A DNA stretch of 64,000 nt, taken from Liopterus haemorrhoidalis. Taxonomy: Eukaryota; Arthropoda; Insecta; Coleoptera; Dytiscidae. Positions 54,250-64,000 of this stretch are shown here, in pieces. The stretch is from contig OZ020618.1 of NCBI GenBank assembly GCA_963971575.1, forward strand, positions 3,536,501 to 3,600,500, given 5' to 3'. The notes below the pieces were generated by a model that saw nothing but the letters and a program-made list of their open reading frames with translations, did not search any database and was not told the DNA's origin. The translations under genes and the position numbers were made by a program. Every line of letters begins with the position of its first letter. The stretch's first letter is position 1.

Positions 54250-54358
54250 AATTTCTGTTAACATTGCGCTTGCGTTATCATATGACAAACTTGTAGTGAC
54301 AATCAACAGTGAAGAACTCATAGCGTATAGTGTATTAATTTTTTTAGCTGTGAATGCA
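54250..54358 (+). mobile_element. Solo 3' end of the copy C mariner family
   Basis: CATATGACAAACTTGTAGTG, GACAATCAACAG, CTCATAGCGTATAG and GAATGCAGCTGTATA follow the same order as 52360-52450. A TA follows the tip. It directly abuts the repeat block ending at 54240. Confidence 0.7.
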
Positions 54359-54364
54359 GCTGTA

Positions 54365-55030
54365 TATTAAAAAGATGAGTTGTTGCAAGTCATGAAACTT
54401 AACCGTGTTTTTTCTGTTATAAGATAAACTAATTAATAGCTAAAAGTTTGGTGTAAATATCGTCAATCAAAAGCCGGGAAGTCACTGAAAATTTGCATAA
54501 TAATTAACATTTACTAAAGCAAATTTACCATTAATGTTATAAAGCAAACATAGAGAGAACTGTAAGCAATCAAATTCCAAAGTTAAAATCTTATCTTTGT
54601 AATAAATCTATAAATTTTATAAGCACGCCATTTTAAAACGGATAAATCAAATTTTAAATAGTATTAGCACAAATTAGGTTCAAAGTTTCGTCATCACAGC
54701 TTCGGAGCCTTTCCGTGATTTATATTTAATGCAAATATTTAACGAGCGCCTATTTATCTTTTCCATACTCATCAGTCTGGTTTTATCGATAAGCCAAAAG
54801 TCATTACATTGAATATTTTATTGTACGGAAATTAATCTTCAATATTAATAAATGGACAACGCTAAATTTATTACCTCTTCCTATCTACATTAATGGGGAT
54901 GCTATGGACTGATTAACCGTTAATCCGGAATTATCGAAACGATTAATATGCTTAATTAACCGAAAGCTGATTAAGTTGTGTATATATATTAGGGGAACCA
55001 GAAAGGAATCTATAATTTTTTTTTTCCAGA
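54365..55030. other. No gene recognised
   Basis: AT-rich; nothing supported. Confidence 0.5.
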
Positions 55031-55032
55031 AA

Positions 55033-55420
55033 TTTTTATTTTGTATAATTACTAGAGTCCGGCAAAAATATGCAACGGTACTTTAATTAGGTGTTTTTCA
55101 AAAAAAAGCGGCACATGTGTTATCTGTAGAAATAAAATGTAATTATATATATTTGTAATGTGCCCTGCTGTGTAGCGTATAAAAATGTAATATCTTATCA
55201 AAAACTGACCAATGGCAAAGGAGTGACCGGAATGACCTATCTCGAATATAATCCCAAAATAATGAGGTGGCGTTATTAAGATAAGAATTCATTGCGGTAC
55301 AAGTGTTTTATTCTATTGTTTTTTGTTGGTTATTTGTTAAAATAAAGTTTAAAATAGGACGCCTATGGCAAAAGTACCGTTGAATATTTTTACCGGTCTC
55401 TAATAATTACAAAATATCGG
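55033..55420. mobile_element. TIR element of about 390 bp
   Basis: The left side has TAATTACTAGAGTCCGGCAA followed by AAATATGCAACGGTAC; the right side has the complement (GTACCGTTGAATATTTTTACC, GGTCTCTAATAATTAC). The arms are about 45 bp with several mismatches and both continue outward into ATTTTGTA. Non-coding; the target duplication is not separable from the arms. Confidence 0.68.
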
Positions 55421-55457
55421 ATAAAAATTAAATAATATAGTTAAAGTGATCGAATTT

Positions 55458-55745
55458 TGCAAATATAATTTTTGATAGAATTGGTCTTGATCAGTCAGTT
55501 AATCAGATGACGTATTGTTATTTTAATTGATTTTACATTCCGTGTGACACGTACATAATCGTTGCTAGGCAACGTAATAAACAAGTTGAAACAACTGTTA
55601 AAAATATATTTTTTGATAGATTTGTCTTGGTCAGCCAGTTAACCAGCTGACGCAATTATTGTTATTTCAATTGAGTTTACATTCCGTATGACATGTACAT
55701 AACCGTTGCTAGGCAATGTAATAAATAGGTTGTATGAAATGTTAA
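55458..55745 (+). repeat. Two-unit tandem duplication (144 bp) with X-box motifs
   Basis: The units share TTTTTGATAGA, GTCTTGRTCAGYCAGTTAAY, CAGMTGACG, TTTACATTCCGT and a 13-bp inverted repeat. Motif copies are at 55561-55573 (GTTGCTAGGCAAC, perfect palindrome) and 55705-55717 (one change), exactly 144 bp apart. Confidence 0.85.
55561..55573. promoter_or_regulatory. RFX-type X-box palindrome
   Basis: GTTGCTAGGCAAC fits the RFX X-box layout (GTTRCY, 1-3 bases, RGYAAC), which in animals drives ciliary genes. The second unit carries GTTGCTAGGCAAT at 55705. No gene follows, so this is a motif match only. Confidence 0.3.
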
Positions 55746-55749
55746 TACA

Positions 55750-57260
55750 TAAAAATTTTAAAGCATAAAAAAGAGTCTGTAATCTTCAGAAAGATTTTCT
55801 GAACACGTTGGTGCAAATCAGACTTCCGTAGGATAAATAGTTGTAGAGTTCTAAGCATTTCAATACAATATCTATCTTTGGATGTCCTTGTTTTGAAGTT
55901 ATAATAGGTCATAAATGGGCAATAATTTTTTTGACATAAAATTCTCTCATTCCGTAATGTAATAATACTTTTATTTTCTTTTTCATGTAACTGACTTCCA
56001 TATTGTTTCAATGTATCTTTTATCAATATGTCATAAAAATATATTCGATTTTTACGATGCCAACACCTGAGTTTTCCATACAAAATATGGAAACCATGGA
56101 CCAATGGAATAAAAGAAACAATCCATTATTGAAATTTATATTTTGTAAGGATAATGAATATTTTTTACCAGCCTTTATGAAAAACTAAAATTTTAATTGT
56201 TTGTTCGATTTTGCAATGTGTCACTTTTGTGAATATTTCATTTCAAGTTTTAAATATATTTGAATTTATATTTTTTTACGGTTGTATAAAAATTCTATGA
56301 AATACCTGTGAAATGAGTTTAAAGCTGCTTTCACAACTAGGGTTGCCATCTAACGCCTTACTCTGACCCGGAGCAAAAAAAAGTTGTGTTTAAATAGAGA
56401 TGTGCCGGATTACATAAAATCCAGATCTGCGGATACAGATACGGATAGGGATTATTTGTTTTCTGATCCGTTGATACGGATACGGATCTTCCATGTAAGT
56501 ACAGAAACCTTGAAGCGATAGTTTGATATATCGCGCTGTTCCGATAGACCGTTCAATTGTTAGAATGCAGTACAGGTTAAATGCAGTTTCGAAAACCACC
56601 AGCAACTAATATGATGCTCGACTTAACATCTGTCTAATCGCCAAAATAAAATTTACTCCACATTGGGTATTTTTAGATGCAAGCTTGTATGAAAACTAAT
56701 TACTTGTTAATAAATAACTATTTTGTATTATCTAAAGTAATTTAAATATTGCAAATATAATGTAATTCTTGCAGTACAGGTTTGAAATGCTGTAGTCTAT
56801 TTAAATGTAAATACCTAAGCAATGTACAGTCGTCATTACGTAGAGGTTTCCTACCATTTTGCAAAACGTCTTGATCTACCCGTCAGTTTAGGGGAACCTG
56901 GTATAAATCTTCTTAGAAACATGGCAGCAGCATAACAACGTGGTTTAGTTTGTAACAGTTCAGTCAACTCGTACAAATATTTACTATTTTAAAGTAAATT
57001 TTGTAGAACAAATAGAATAAATTAAAAAGAGCAAATCAATACATATTCTTCTTGAATTGATGAAGTGTCAAATCTTTTCAAATATCATATATAGAAGCAT
57101 ACCTAACTAATAGAAAACAGTTTATTTGTATAAATAATTTTAACTCAGACTGGCAATTTAAGTATTGAGTGCCGCAGAGTTCAATTTTAGGTCCATTACT
57201 ATTTTTAACATAGTATAATAACAGTTTTATTTATGCCTTGCGGCTTTGAATAGAGTATAT
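55750..57260. other. No gene recognised
   Basis: A short AAAGCTGCTTTCACAA at about 56323 resembles the left tip of the copy C mariner family. Around 56425-56490 (GATACGGAT)-type units repeat irregularly. Overlapping frames at 55742-56188 have no known domain. Confidence 0.45.
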
Positions 57261-57266
57261 TATCTA

Positions 57267-57997
57267 AAGGTGCGTACTGACTAGAGCATTTGTACTCGCA
57301 CGGATTATGTGCGCGCACAAATGCTCAGGTCAGTACGAGGTACAATTTGTGTGCGCGTACAGTAATCCTGCCACGAATGCTATCCGTAGCTTGTCGGTCC
57401 CACCGATAAGATCAAAGAACTTGTGCGCTCAGTGTGTACGGGTTTATGCAGTCATATAATTGTGCGCGTAAATTTAAGTAAACACCAGTAAATATTCAAC
57501 ATGGAATGGAGTAAAAAGGTATTGCATGCTGGTAAACGAATCCCCAGTTGCAAAAAACGGTGAACATTTTGACAGTTATATCTGTAGTATCAAAGAATCA
57601 AGCACAAAGCAAGTAAAAAATTATGGAATTGAGTGTTAAGTCAGTACTTAAATATTGAGGAGACGTATATAAAGCACATGTACTCTTAAAATTACTGTAA
57701 AAGCTTACATTCAAAATTTACTGTCATTACAATCTGTCATTATTTAGATATTGTAGTTTTCATATACGTCGTTCGACAACGCTGCCAAAAAATGTGCATT
57801 TAGTCAAATTCACCGGTAAGTTTGTACCGGTAAGTCACCGATGAGTCTGCTTAATGCAGGGGTCGTGGAACATTTTTACCCATTACCCAAAGATATATTT
57901 CTTTACACCGATGTTACCCCAATTTTTTTACCCGCACGAAAATCCGTGCGCGCACATAATCCGTGTGCGTACAAATGCTCAAGTCAGTACGCACCTT
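57267..57997. mobile_element. 731-bp TIR element with about 52-bp arms
   Basis: Arms begin AAGGTGCGTACTGACT and continue GAGCATTTGTAC, CACGGATTATGTGCGCGCAC; TA flanks both ends (57265-57266, 57998-57999). GTGCGCGC-rich sub-blocks recur inside. No transposase is recognised. TA duplication suggests Tc1/mariner-type mobilisation. Confidence 0.85.
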
Positions 57998-58004
57998 TAG
58001 CGTA

Positions 58005-59320
58005 TTAACAATAATTGTATAATATGTAATACATTGAGTACTTTTTCTTCAAGTCCTTTGGCTACTATTGTTAAGCTGAACTCTTCTTTTCTTAACCTTC
58101 TTTAGCCACTCCTCTCTTTCTCCTTTGTCATCCAATAACTGTTCTCTGTTTTTCGTTTCCAATTCCAACAACTATAATAATTTTTAGGAGTCTATATAGA
58201 TCCACTTTTAATGCGAGATCGTCACGTTGATAAAACAAGTATTAAATTGGGTAAAACTATTTATCTTTTACTTTTTATGTTGGGTACATTTCGTGCCTGT
58301 CACATTTCTTTTTTAAATACAATCCAATATTGTAAATTATATACAAAAAATATTGGAGGTCAAGAAGAATATTTAAGTTGTTTACTTTTATTCATAAATG
58401 TAGGTGAGACGTCGCCTCATTTGTCTCACCTGACGAGCCGTCACTGGTGTCTCTAATTACCCAGACTCCCCGCTATTCACTCTTTTGTTAAACTTTTCCT
58501 CTAAAATTTCCATCGAAAAACAGTATCTTAATATTTAGCTTGAAGGATAATATCAAAGAATTAATGATAAAAAAAATACCTTTTCATAAGTGCGTGTTAA
58601 TTTAGTTCAAAGTAATTTCAATAGAATCCTAAGGGCAGAATCTGGGTTGCATGACGTTGCTACAAATGAAGAAGAGAGAGGTATGAGGTGGAGAGTAAGA
58701 AGAGAGAGAGTAATCAGTGCATTTTCGTACTGTTTCCTAAGCTTTGAAATACCTCTAGCGTGTAACGCACGTCAAAACAGCTTAGGAAAGTCTTGTAAGT
58801 TCAATAAAGTATCTAACACACAAAGTACGTAAATTTGGAACGTTGGATTTACCTGTGTTGCTAGACAGGGGTTGGTAAACTTTCCAATTGACTTGGGATT
58901 GCTTTCATTATTAATTCGACGAAATGGCAAATGTTTTAGTCCTGTTATAAATTTACTTCATTCCACGTTTCCTCACTATGTATTACAAAACTTTGAATTC
59001 ACTAAATGTTTCCACATAAACGGAACGACACGGCAATATTTAAAGTGTCATCTTCCTCCTCCATCGTTTTGCATCATGATTAATGCATTTAGGTCATCAT
59101 GGAAAAGAACCAGAAGAATTAGTTTCTTCTGTTCATTGTTTACATTTTGATGAGTGATCTGAGGATTCGAGCTGTCTACTGCTTGCTTGATACTGTCTAA
59201 TCACCTGGTTTGTGATCACTCTCGTCGCTTTCCTTCGATGTTACTTTCTACTATCAGACCTCTCGTCGCGTTGCATTGCCAGAATATTTCATGGATATCA
59301 TGAACTATAGACGTTCTTTT
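58005..59320. other. No gene recognised
   Basis: Several 80-90 codon + frames (58211-58456, 58590-58832, 58872-59150) lack any recognisable domain and splice context. A small palindromic stretch GTGAGACGTCGCCTCATTTG/TCTCAC lies at about 58404-58430. Confidence 0.4.
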
Positions 59321-59324
59321 AATT

Positions 59325-59433
59325 GTGCAATTTTGTGGCAAATCTGTAAGCTACACATTTGTCTTATGTGTTGTTATGGACAGTTTCTTATAAATTTTGT
59401 CTGTAAGCTTACAGATTTGCCACAAAATTGCAC
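59325..59433. ncRNA. Hairpin with perfect 28-bp stem, unclassified
   Basis: GTGCAATTTTGTGGCAAATC and the following TGTAAGCT (59325-59352) are exactly complementary to 59406-59433, with a 53-nt loop. The length is in the range of insect miRNA precursors or very small MITEs. There is no evidence of expression. Perfect pairing favours a recent inverted duplication or a MITE over a conserved miRNA, which usually has bulges. Confidence 0.35.
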
Positions 59434-59976
59434 CAGAATTAAACCGAGTACAGAGATATTTGTACGACGAGCAGTCGATTACGTAGTATTCTCTTCCACC
59501 ACCATATCTCGAATGCTTTTATTATCCTCCGGTTACTTGTGAAAATGGATCTTACCTCCATAGTATAAAATACAACCCATTCGACAATGCCCAGGTCCAA
59601 CTGCATTAACCACCACGCTCATATTTTGACTCGGATGGCGATATTTTTCATTCAGGGCCGAGAGTTCCAGTTCCTAATAAACTCCGTAATAGTTATTTGA
59701 CACATAATATATTTATGAAGCTAATAAATTTATTGGTGATTTCCAAGTTACAAAATCCTTCTAATAGTTTATTAGCTACATAATTTTTTGTTTTTGCATT
59801 GGTATTTCTTATGAAGATAGTAACACGGTGCAAGAGGGATAGAGCTATACGTAAATTTGTAGAGCTAAAGTGAGATGAAATTTTGACACTGAATATTTTG
59901 ACATTAAATATTTTGACAATAAATAGTTTGACTTGACATTCAATGACATTACGTATATTTTTTGTGTTACTGTTAA

Positions 59977-60104
59977 AATGACAATTAAACGGCGTTCAAC
60001 AAATTTCATCACAGAAAAAGAGGACAATATAGATAGAAGAGAAGTTAATAAAAATAGCATTTTATAATACAAAAGTGACTGAAAATAAGAAGACAGCCAT
60101 ATTT
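59977..60104 (+). pseudogene. Myb/SANT-like domain N-terminal fragment
   Basis: From the ATG at 59977 the + strand reads MTIKRRSTNFITEKEDN and stops soon after; at 60076-60099 it reads TENKKTA. R.SNFT..E...L and (I)ENKKTD(A) are consecutive motifs of the Myb/SANT-like DNA-binding domain. The central helix is missing and the later part continues on the other strand. Confidence 0.55.
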
Positions 60105-60117
60105 TGCTTTATTTTAC

Positions 60118-60213
60118 ATTCCTTAAACAATATGAATTAAACTTATCAGCAATTTTCAGCCACACATCTTTATTATTCTGCCAATAATTGCGTCTGTCTT
60201 CTTATTCTCTATC
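60118..60213 (-). pseudogene. Myb/SANT-like domain fragment, opposite strand
   Basis: The minus strand reads MIENKKTDA at about 60213-60187 and, one frame over, NNKDVWLKIADKFNSYC at about 60176-60126. W..IA..FN is the last helix of the Myb/SANT-like domain. The ENKKT motif thus occurs twice, on opposite strands about 100 bp apart, which points to an internal inverted duplication. Confidence 0.6.
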
Positions 60214-60739
60214 ATTTTTATATAAATAGTAATGCTTAAAGTATTGTTTGTAGTGTGGTGTAATTGTAATTGAAATAAATACATATGTAAAAATAAAAGA
60301 CAATGTTTATTTAAAAATATATATTTATATATTGTTCTTTATATATCACATTTACAATAAATGCCCAAAATATTCTAAAAACGGTTGTCCATAATTTATA
60401 AATTCACCCAAACAGATCGTCGATTTCGCCAAAATACAACTTAAATGTATATAAAACACTAAAATCACCATTATATAAATGTTTAAAAACTACACATTCG
60501 TATATTCTTTTAAAATTATACGGTTTTTAATTAAAATTGAAATATTAACACATTTTGCGAACTTGTTTTTGGTTATATGTCACTTTATTAAGCACTTCAT
60601 GTTGCCTATAAGTTATTAGACAAATAAGCCTGTTTATTAGCAACCTAATCACTATTTAGGGGTGGAACTCTCGGAAAAAAAATTATGTTGCTAATAAACT
60701 TATTGGACAGTTTATTAGCAACTGGAACTCTCGGCCCTC

Positions 60740-61035
60740 AGTCTATCTAAGACGCGTTCTCCAAAAATAAGATTGAGCATTTAATGTTTCTGACGATTCT
60801 GAAATTGATGATTTTCCTAACGTTTGTCTGCTATAAATTATCATCGATCAAGTATAAAAACCTACTAAAGACCCATTCTTATTTAGCTTTCACGCGAATT
60901 CGTAAGTGTTATATAGAGCGTTCTTTACTAGGGCTGATTGAAGTTGTACGAAATATATATTTTTTGTTATTTAATTTAATCTTTCATTCTCTACATAATC
61001 ACTTCTTAATTCTTTGGACCTAGTCTAGCGATTCT
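60740..61035. other. No gene recognised
   Basis: AT-rich; the + frame at 60784-61023 has no known domain. Confidence 0.45.
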
Positions 61036-61039
61036 GGAG

Positions 61040-61870
61040 AATCTGTATGCCCTCCTTAATATGATTTTTTCGAGGCTTTCAAAATAATACTCCTCATTTG
61101 AACGAAATCTTATTCTGGTAGATATTTCTTTTAGGTTTAGAAGTTGACTGGTGTTTCAAACTTTAATTATTCCAGTTTTCGAGTTGCAATGTTGTCTGAA
61201 TGGGCAGGTGAGAGACATGGTGATAAAAAGTTTCGTTTTGACCAAATCAAGACTTTTTTCGCGAATTTCATTCAATAAACGATCAGGAAGGTCTGCACAG
61301 TATTATTTGCTCCTTTGAGAGATTTTCTATTTATTAAAACCCCTTCGCATCCCAAAAAATTGATACCATGGTCCTGCTGACAGCATAATTTTGTATTTTT
61401 TGGTAACAAAGAACCGCGATGATTCTACTATTTGTCTGTTCTTTGGTCTCTGGCGTATAATAATGGACCCACGTTTCATCCTTGGTTACGAAGCAACGCA
61501 AAAAAATCACCGGATTTTTATTAAATCTATCCAAACCAACCTGAGAAAGTTATTCTTCTTCTGGTTAAGCCTAACAAAGTTGGCATCGAATGAATTTGGT
61601 CTCACCAGAAAGCAAATGCAGGACCCATCTTGATAGCTTCCGCAATTGCTTGATGAAAATAAAATGTACGCATTTCATCGATATACTAGCCAACTCTGCT
61701 ACCTGTGAAAACTTGTCGGTCATTTAAAATGGCTTAGTGTATTTGGTCAACAATTTCTAGTGTTGTGGCTGTTTTCAGACATCCGTTATTTTATCATTGA
61801 AACTGATTCTTCTTCTGTTGAAATCATTTCTCCAGCGACAAATGATTTAATTCGAAGTAATCATATTTCC
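61040..61870 (-). pseudogene. Decayed mariner transposase, copy D
   Basis: Minus-strand pieces, in changing frames, give KLSRWVLHLLSGETK (the ARWVPRLL block), FNKNPVIFLRCFVTKDETWV then HYYTPETKEQT (first catalytic motif, .DETW.H..TPE), SIFWDAKGF, and LPDRLLNEIREKSLDLVKTK followed by a destroyed second catalytic motif. Copy D belongs to yet another mariner lineage than A, B and C. About ten frame breaks were needed to follow it. Confidence 0.78.
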
Positions 61871-62000
61871 ATGAATTTCCTTCACCGACAACAATGATTA
61901 TAAAAGATGAAAAAATTAATGAATATTATCATCATATCCTTGTTACTTGCTCTATAGATTTAGATAATAGATCTATAGATATCTAGATATATATTGTGTC

Positions 62001-62346
62001 CTAGATCTCCTCGCTGGAGCATAGGGCCTTTGCAAACTCGCGCCATCGGGGTTTGTGAAGAGCAAGCCTTTTCACCTGGCGCCAGGTAGTTCCGTGAGCA
62101 TCAAGTTCTTTGTATATTGTTCTCCTCCATGTGGATACAGGTCGGCCTCTACGACGGTTTCCTTGAGGGTTCCACTCTAATGCCATTCTGGAGATGTCGT
62201 TTACTGCCTTCCGGAGGGTATGCCCAATCCAGTTCCACTTTCTTGCCTGAATTTCCAAGTGGATAGGTTTTTGTGCTGTCGATTCCCAAAGATGAGTATT
62301 GGGAATATGATCTGACCAAGTAATACGAAAAATTCTGCGCAGACAT
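62001..62346 (-). pseudogene. LINE ORF2 C-terminus
   Basis: The minus strand reads RKWNWIGHTLRKAVNDISRM, ALEWNPQGNRRRGRP, STWRRT and a final WREFAKALCSSEEI with stop at about 62001. KW.WIGH.LRK, AL.WNPQG.R.RGRP..TWRR and W..(F/L)V.ALC is the conserved end of a widespread invertebrate LINE family. One frameshift near 62260 separates the upstream part (ACQILRRIFRITW-like reading). Confidence 0.85.
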
Positions 62347-62349
62347 CTG

Positions 62350-63035
62350 TTAATAAAAACTTGGAGTTATCTAGATATACTAGATAAACTTATATAAAAC
62401 TGCATGGCTATTTGAGCAATGTAGTTCGTCCTTAAAACCAGTAATTTCTTAGTATTTTTATATTTAGTTTTTTAAATTCGTGTTTTAAATCTTTTCCGGA
62501 ATTTAGGTTCCTTGTGCGTAGTGAGTTTATTTAAATCTTTAATAACCTTTTGAGAGAAATAATCCAACCGGATTCTATTCTTAAGTGTACAATTCCCTTC
62601 CTAATTAAGCGTGGAAATATGCAATATAGCTGGTATTTGACACCCCTGTTCGCCTGATACAGACAGCAAGAACAAGCAATACAAGATTAATAATATCTGA
62701 GCTCACTCGCTCGAAGTATAGGGGCTTGGGCTGGCTACGAAAACGTTGCTCCTCTAAATTCAATTCGCTTCGAGCAATCTTACGGAATACGTGAGATAAT
62801 GAAAGGTAACTCGGGAACAAAGAAGCAAGGAGTTAATGGCCCTACTACTCGGAATATCCTATGAAAACTTTCACAGATGATAGATTGTTTCAAATTTTAA
62901 AAAATTATATTGAAACCCTTTTTTGATTCTCTTAACACAGCTCTTGTTCGGCATCTCTCTCTTTCTTCTTGAACACTGTCAGTCGGACAACCTTTTGGCC
63001 CCACTCATGTAACTCCTCCATCAAGTGTCAGGTCT
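62350..63035. other. No gene recognised
   Basis: AT-rich; frame 62605-62820 on the minus strand has no domain. Confidence 0.45.
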
Positions 63036-63044
63036 ATCCATCGC

Positions 63045-63355
63045 CAGAGCCGGATTAAGATAAATTCGCACCACGATCATACTCTTGTGTGGCGTCCCTA
63101 TTTATTATTATTGTTATTTTTTATGATATCACTAAATTATCTAGCTCTCTCTTTTAGAGAGGCGTTATTTTTTTAATGGAACATTTAAAAAAAAAGGAAA
63201 ACTCTTTTTTTAGAAGAACGGTCTTTTTCAAAAATGCGCTCTTGTTTCAGAAGGGCGCTATTATTTATGAAGAGAGTGGGCTCTAAGGCCCTAGTGTCAG
63301 CCCTAGTTTTGGCACCCAAACGTATTGCGCCCAGGAACCCTCTAATCCGGCTCTG
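63045..63355. mobile_element. hAT MITE, 311 bp
   Basis: Ends CAGAGCCGGATTA on both strands; flanks TCCATCGC (63037-63044) and ACCATCGC (63356-63363), an 8-bp duplication with one change. CAGAGCCGGATTA is a common hAT-type tip in insects (from memory). Non-coding. Confidence 0.88.
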
Positions 63356-63364
63356 ACCATCGCC

Positions 63365-64000
63365 TTAGTCGATGTTGTCTTAGACAGGTTGTTTTATATA
63401 TTATGTTTAAATAAGCGGAAAATATAACGGCGCGTCAGAATATATACTCAGCACGACAAATTCTGCACGGAGAAATATGTACTCAGCACGACAAATTACG
63501 TAGTTATAGCGACAAATGATTTTACGATAAATTAAGTTCTTTGCAGAACCTATACAGCAGAAAATAATATTTGAACTACAAATATTTACACAATGTCAAA
63601 AAAATAAATTAAAAATAACGTTAAATTAGTACTTAACGTTAAATTTGTACGTGGAAATAAAGTAGCATGGACAAACGGACATTTAGCGATGTAGAGTCGA
63701 TTTTTTTGGTTTAAGCTGACCTAAAATTTCCAATCTAGTAATTTTTATCGTTTTAATGAAGATTTTGATCATTTTGTTTAGCAAAATCCATCTTCAATCT
63801 TCAAAAATTAAAATTCCATTAACGTTTGGAATAGCCTACACTATAAACTCCTATCGATTTCTCCTTTATCGATCGTCATTTAACAACTGTTTATATCTGC
63901 TAATGAGGTTTTAAGTGTTTCATAGTTCAGAAAAAAATTACAATGGAGGAGAAATTTATATCTATGGTCATGGAAAAACATTTTCTATGACCATAATTCT
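63365..64000. other. No gene; small tandem duplication
   Basis: TACTCAGCACGACAAATT occurs twice at about 63446 and 63480 and AACGTTAAATT about three times at 63600-63645. Otherwise AT-rich and unassigned. Confidence 0.5.

Larger units (their letters stand above)
59655..60737. mobile_element. PIF/Harbinger-type element, 1083 bp
   Basis: Inverted ends GGGCCGAGAGTTCCAGTT then CTAATAAACT on both sides (one mismatch in about 29), flanked by TCA on both sides (59652-59654 and 60738-60740). Subterminal GCTAATAAAYTTATTRG-type motifs repeat near both ends. The interior holds pieces of a Myb/SANT-like protein, the accessory DNA-binding protein of Harbinger transposons. A GACATTNAATATTTT array lies at 59885-59950. 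Confidence 0.8.

Noticed and set aside
58211..59542. Cluster of + frames of 80-90 codons as a multi-exon gene
   Set aside because: No shared domain, no consistent donor/acceptor phases, composition like surrounding DNA.

Overview
The window looks like intergenic and intronic DNA from a large, AT-rich, transposon-dense arthropod genome, most probably an insect. The evidence is GT-AG spliced exons, several mariner, Tc1, hAT, piggyBac and Harbinger-like remnants, jockey- and RTE-like LINE pieces, and long repeats carrying (ACAG)n arrays of a type common in insects. The order cannot be settled from the sequence. There is no bacterial-style operon, no CRISPR array, no rRNA and no convincing functional tRNA gene.

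The one clear host gene is on the + strand. Two exons, 10748-10898 and 31362-31469, each flanked by canonical splice sites and joined in the same phase, encode most of one RRM. It closely resembles the N-terminal RRM of the hnRNP C / RALY family. The intron between them is about 20.5 kb. Nearly everything from 10899 to 31361 is therefore intronic, and if the gene continues, much of 31470-64000 is also intron. No later exon was recognised. A second short coding exon with a GTAAGT donor (952-1082) lies inside a candidate terminal-inverted-repeat element (628-2003) and is more likely mobile-element-associated than an upstream exon of the RRM gene.

The rest is layered mobile DNA. (1) 0.6-11 kb: the TIR element, an RTE-like LINE tail, an ACAG-repeat element, a 736-bp foldback palindrome, a TA-flanked element with a faint THAP-like reading, an internally deleted mariner, and a second ACAG element. 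(2) Intron, 11-31 kb: TA-flanked and hAT MITEs, a repeat with TATA and heat-shock-type motifs, mariner remains, a tRNA-derived SINE abutting a third ACAG element, a LINE > hAT > TA-element nest, further SINE/LINE pieces, a fourth ACAG element and short tandem repeats. (3) 32-41 kb: LINE fragments, SINE, a hAT element made largely of a minisatellite, and GATA-palindrome MITEs. (4) 41-50.5 kb: Tc1 fragment, hAT-in-hAT nest, a diverged tandem-repeat block, Tc1-in-hAT nest, another hAT and a MITE-in-piggyBac nest. (5) 51-64 kb: an almost full-length mariner, an inverted relative of the tandem-repeat block, a tandem duplication with RFX-type X-box motifs, a 731-bp TIR element, a perfect 28-bp stem hairpin, a Harbinger-like element with rearranged Myb/SANT-like pieces, a decayed mariner, a LINE tail and a hAT MITE.

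The most unusual observation is the four-copy ACAG element family (about 2741, 9311, 15982 and 26915). Left and right parts are well conserved, but at one fixed internal position each copy carries a different tRNA-like segment of about 65-85 bp. This resembles a modular or fast-diverging Pol III-type cassette inside a DNA-transposon or Helitron-like frame. All identifications are by eye; no database search or folding was run.
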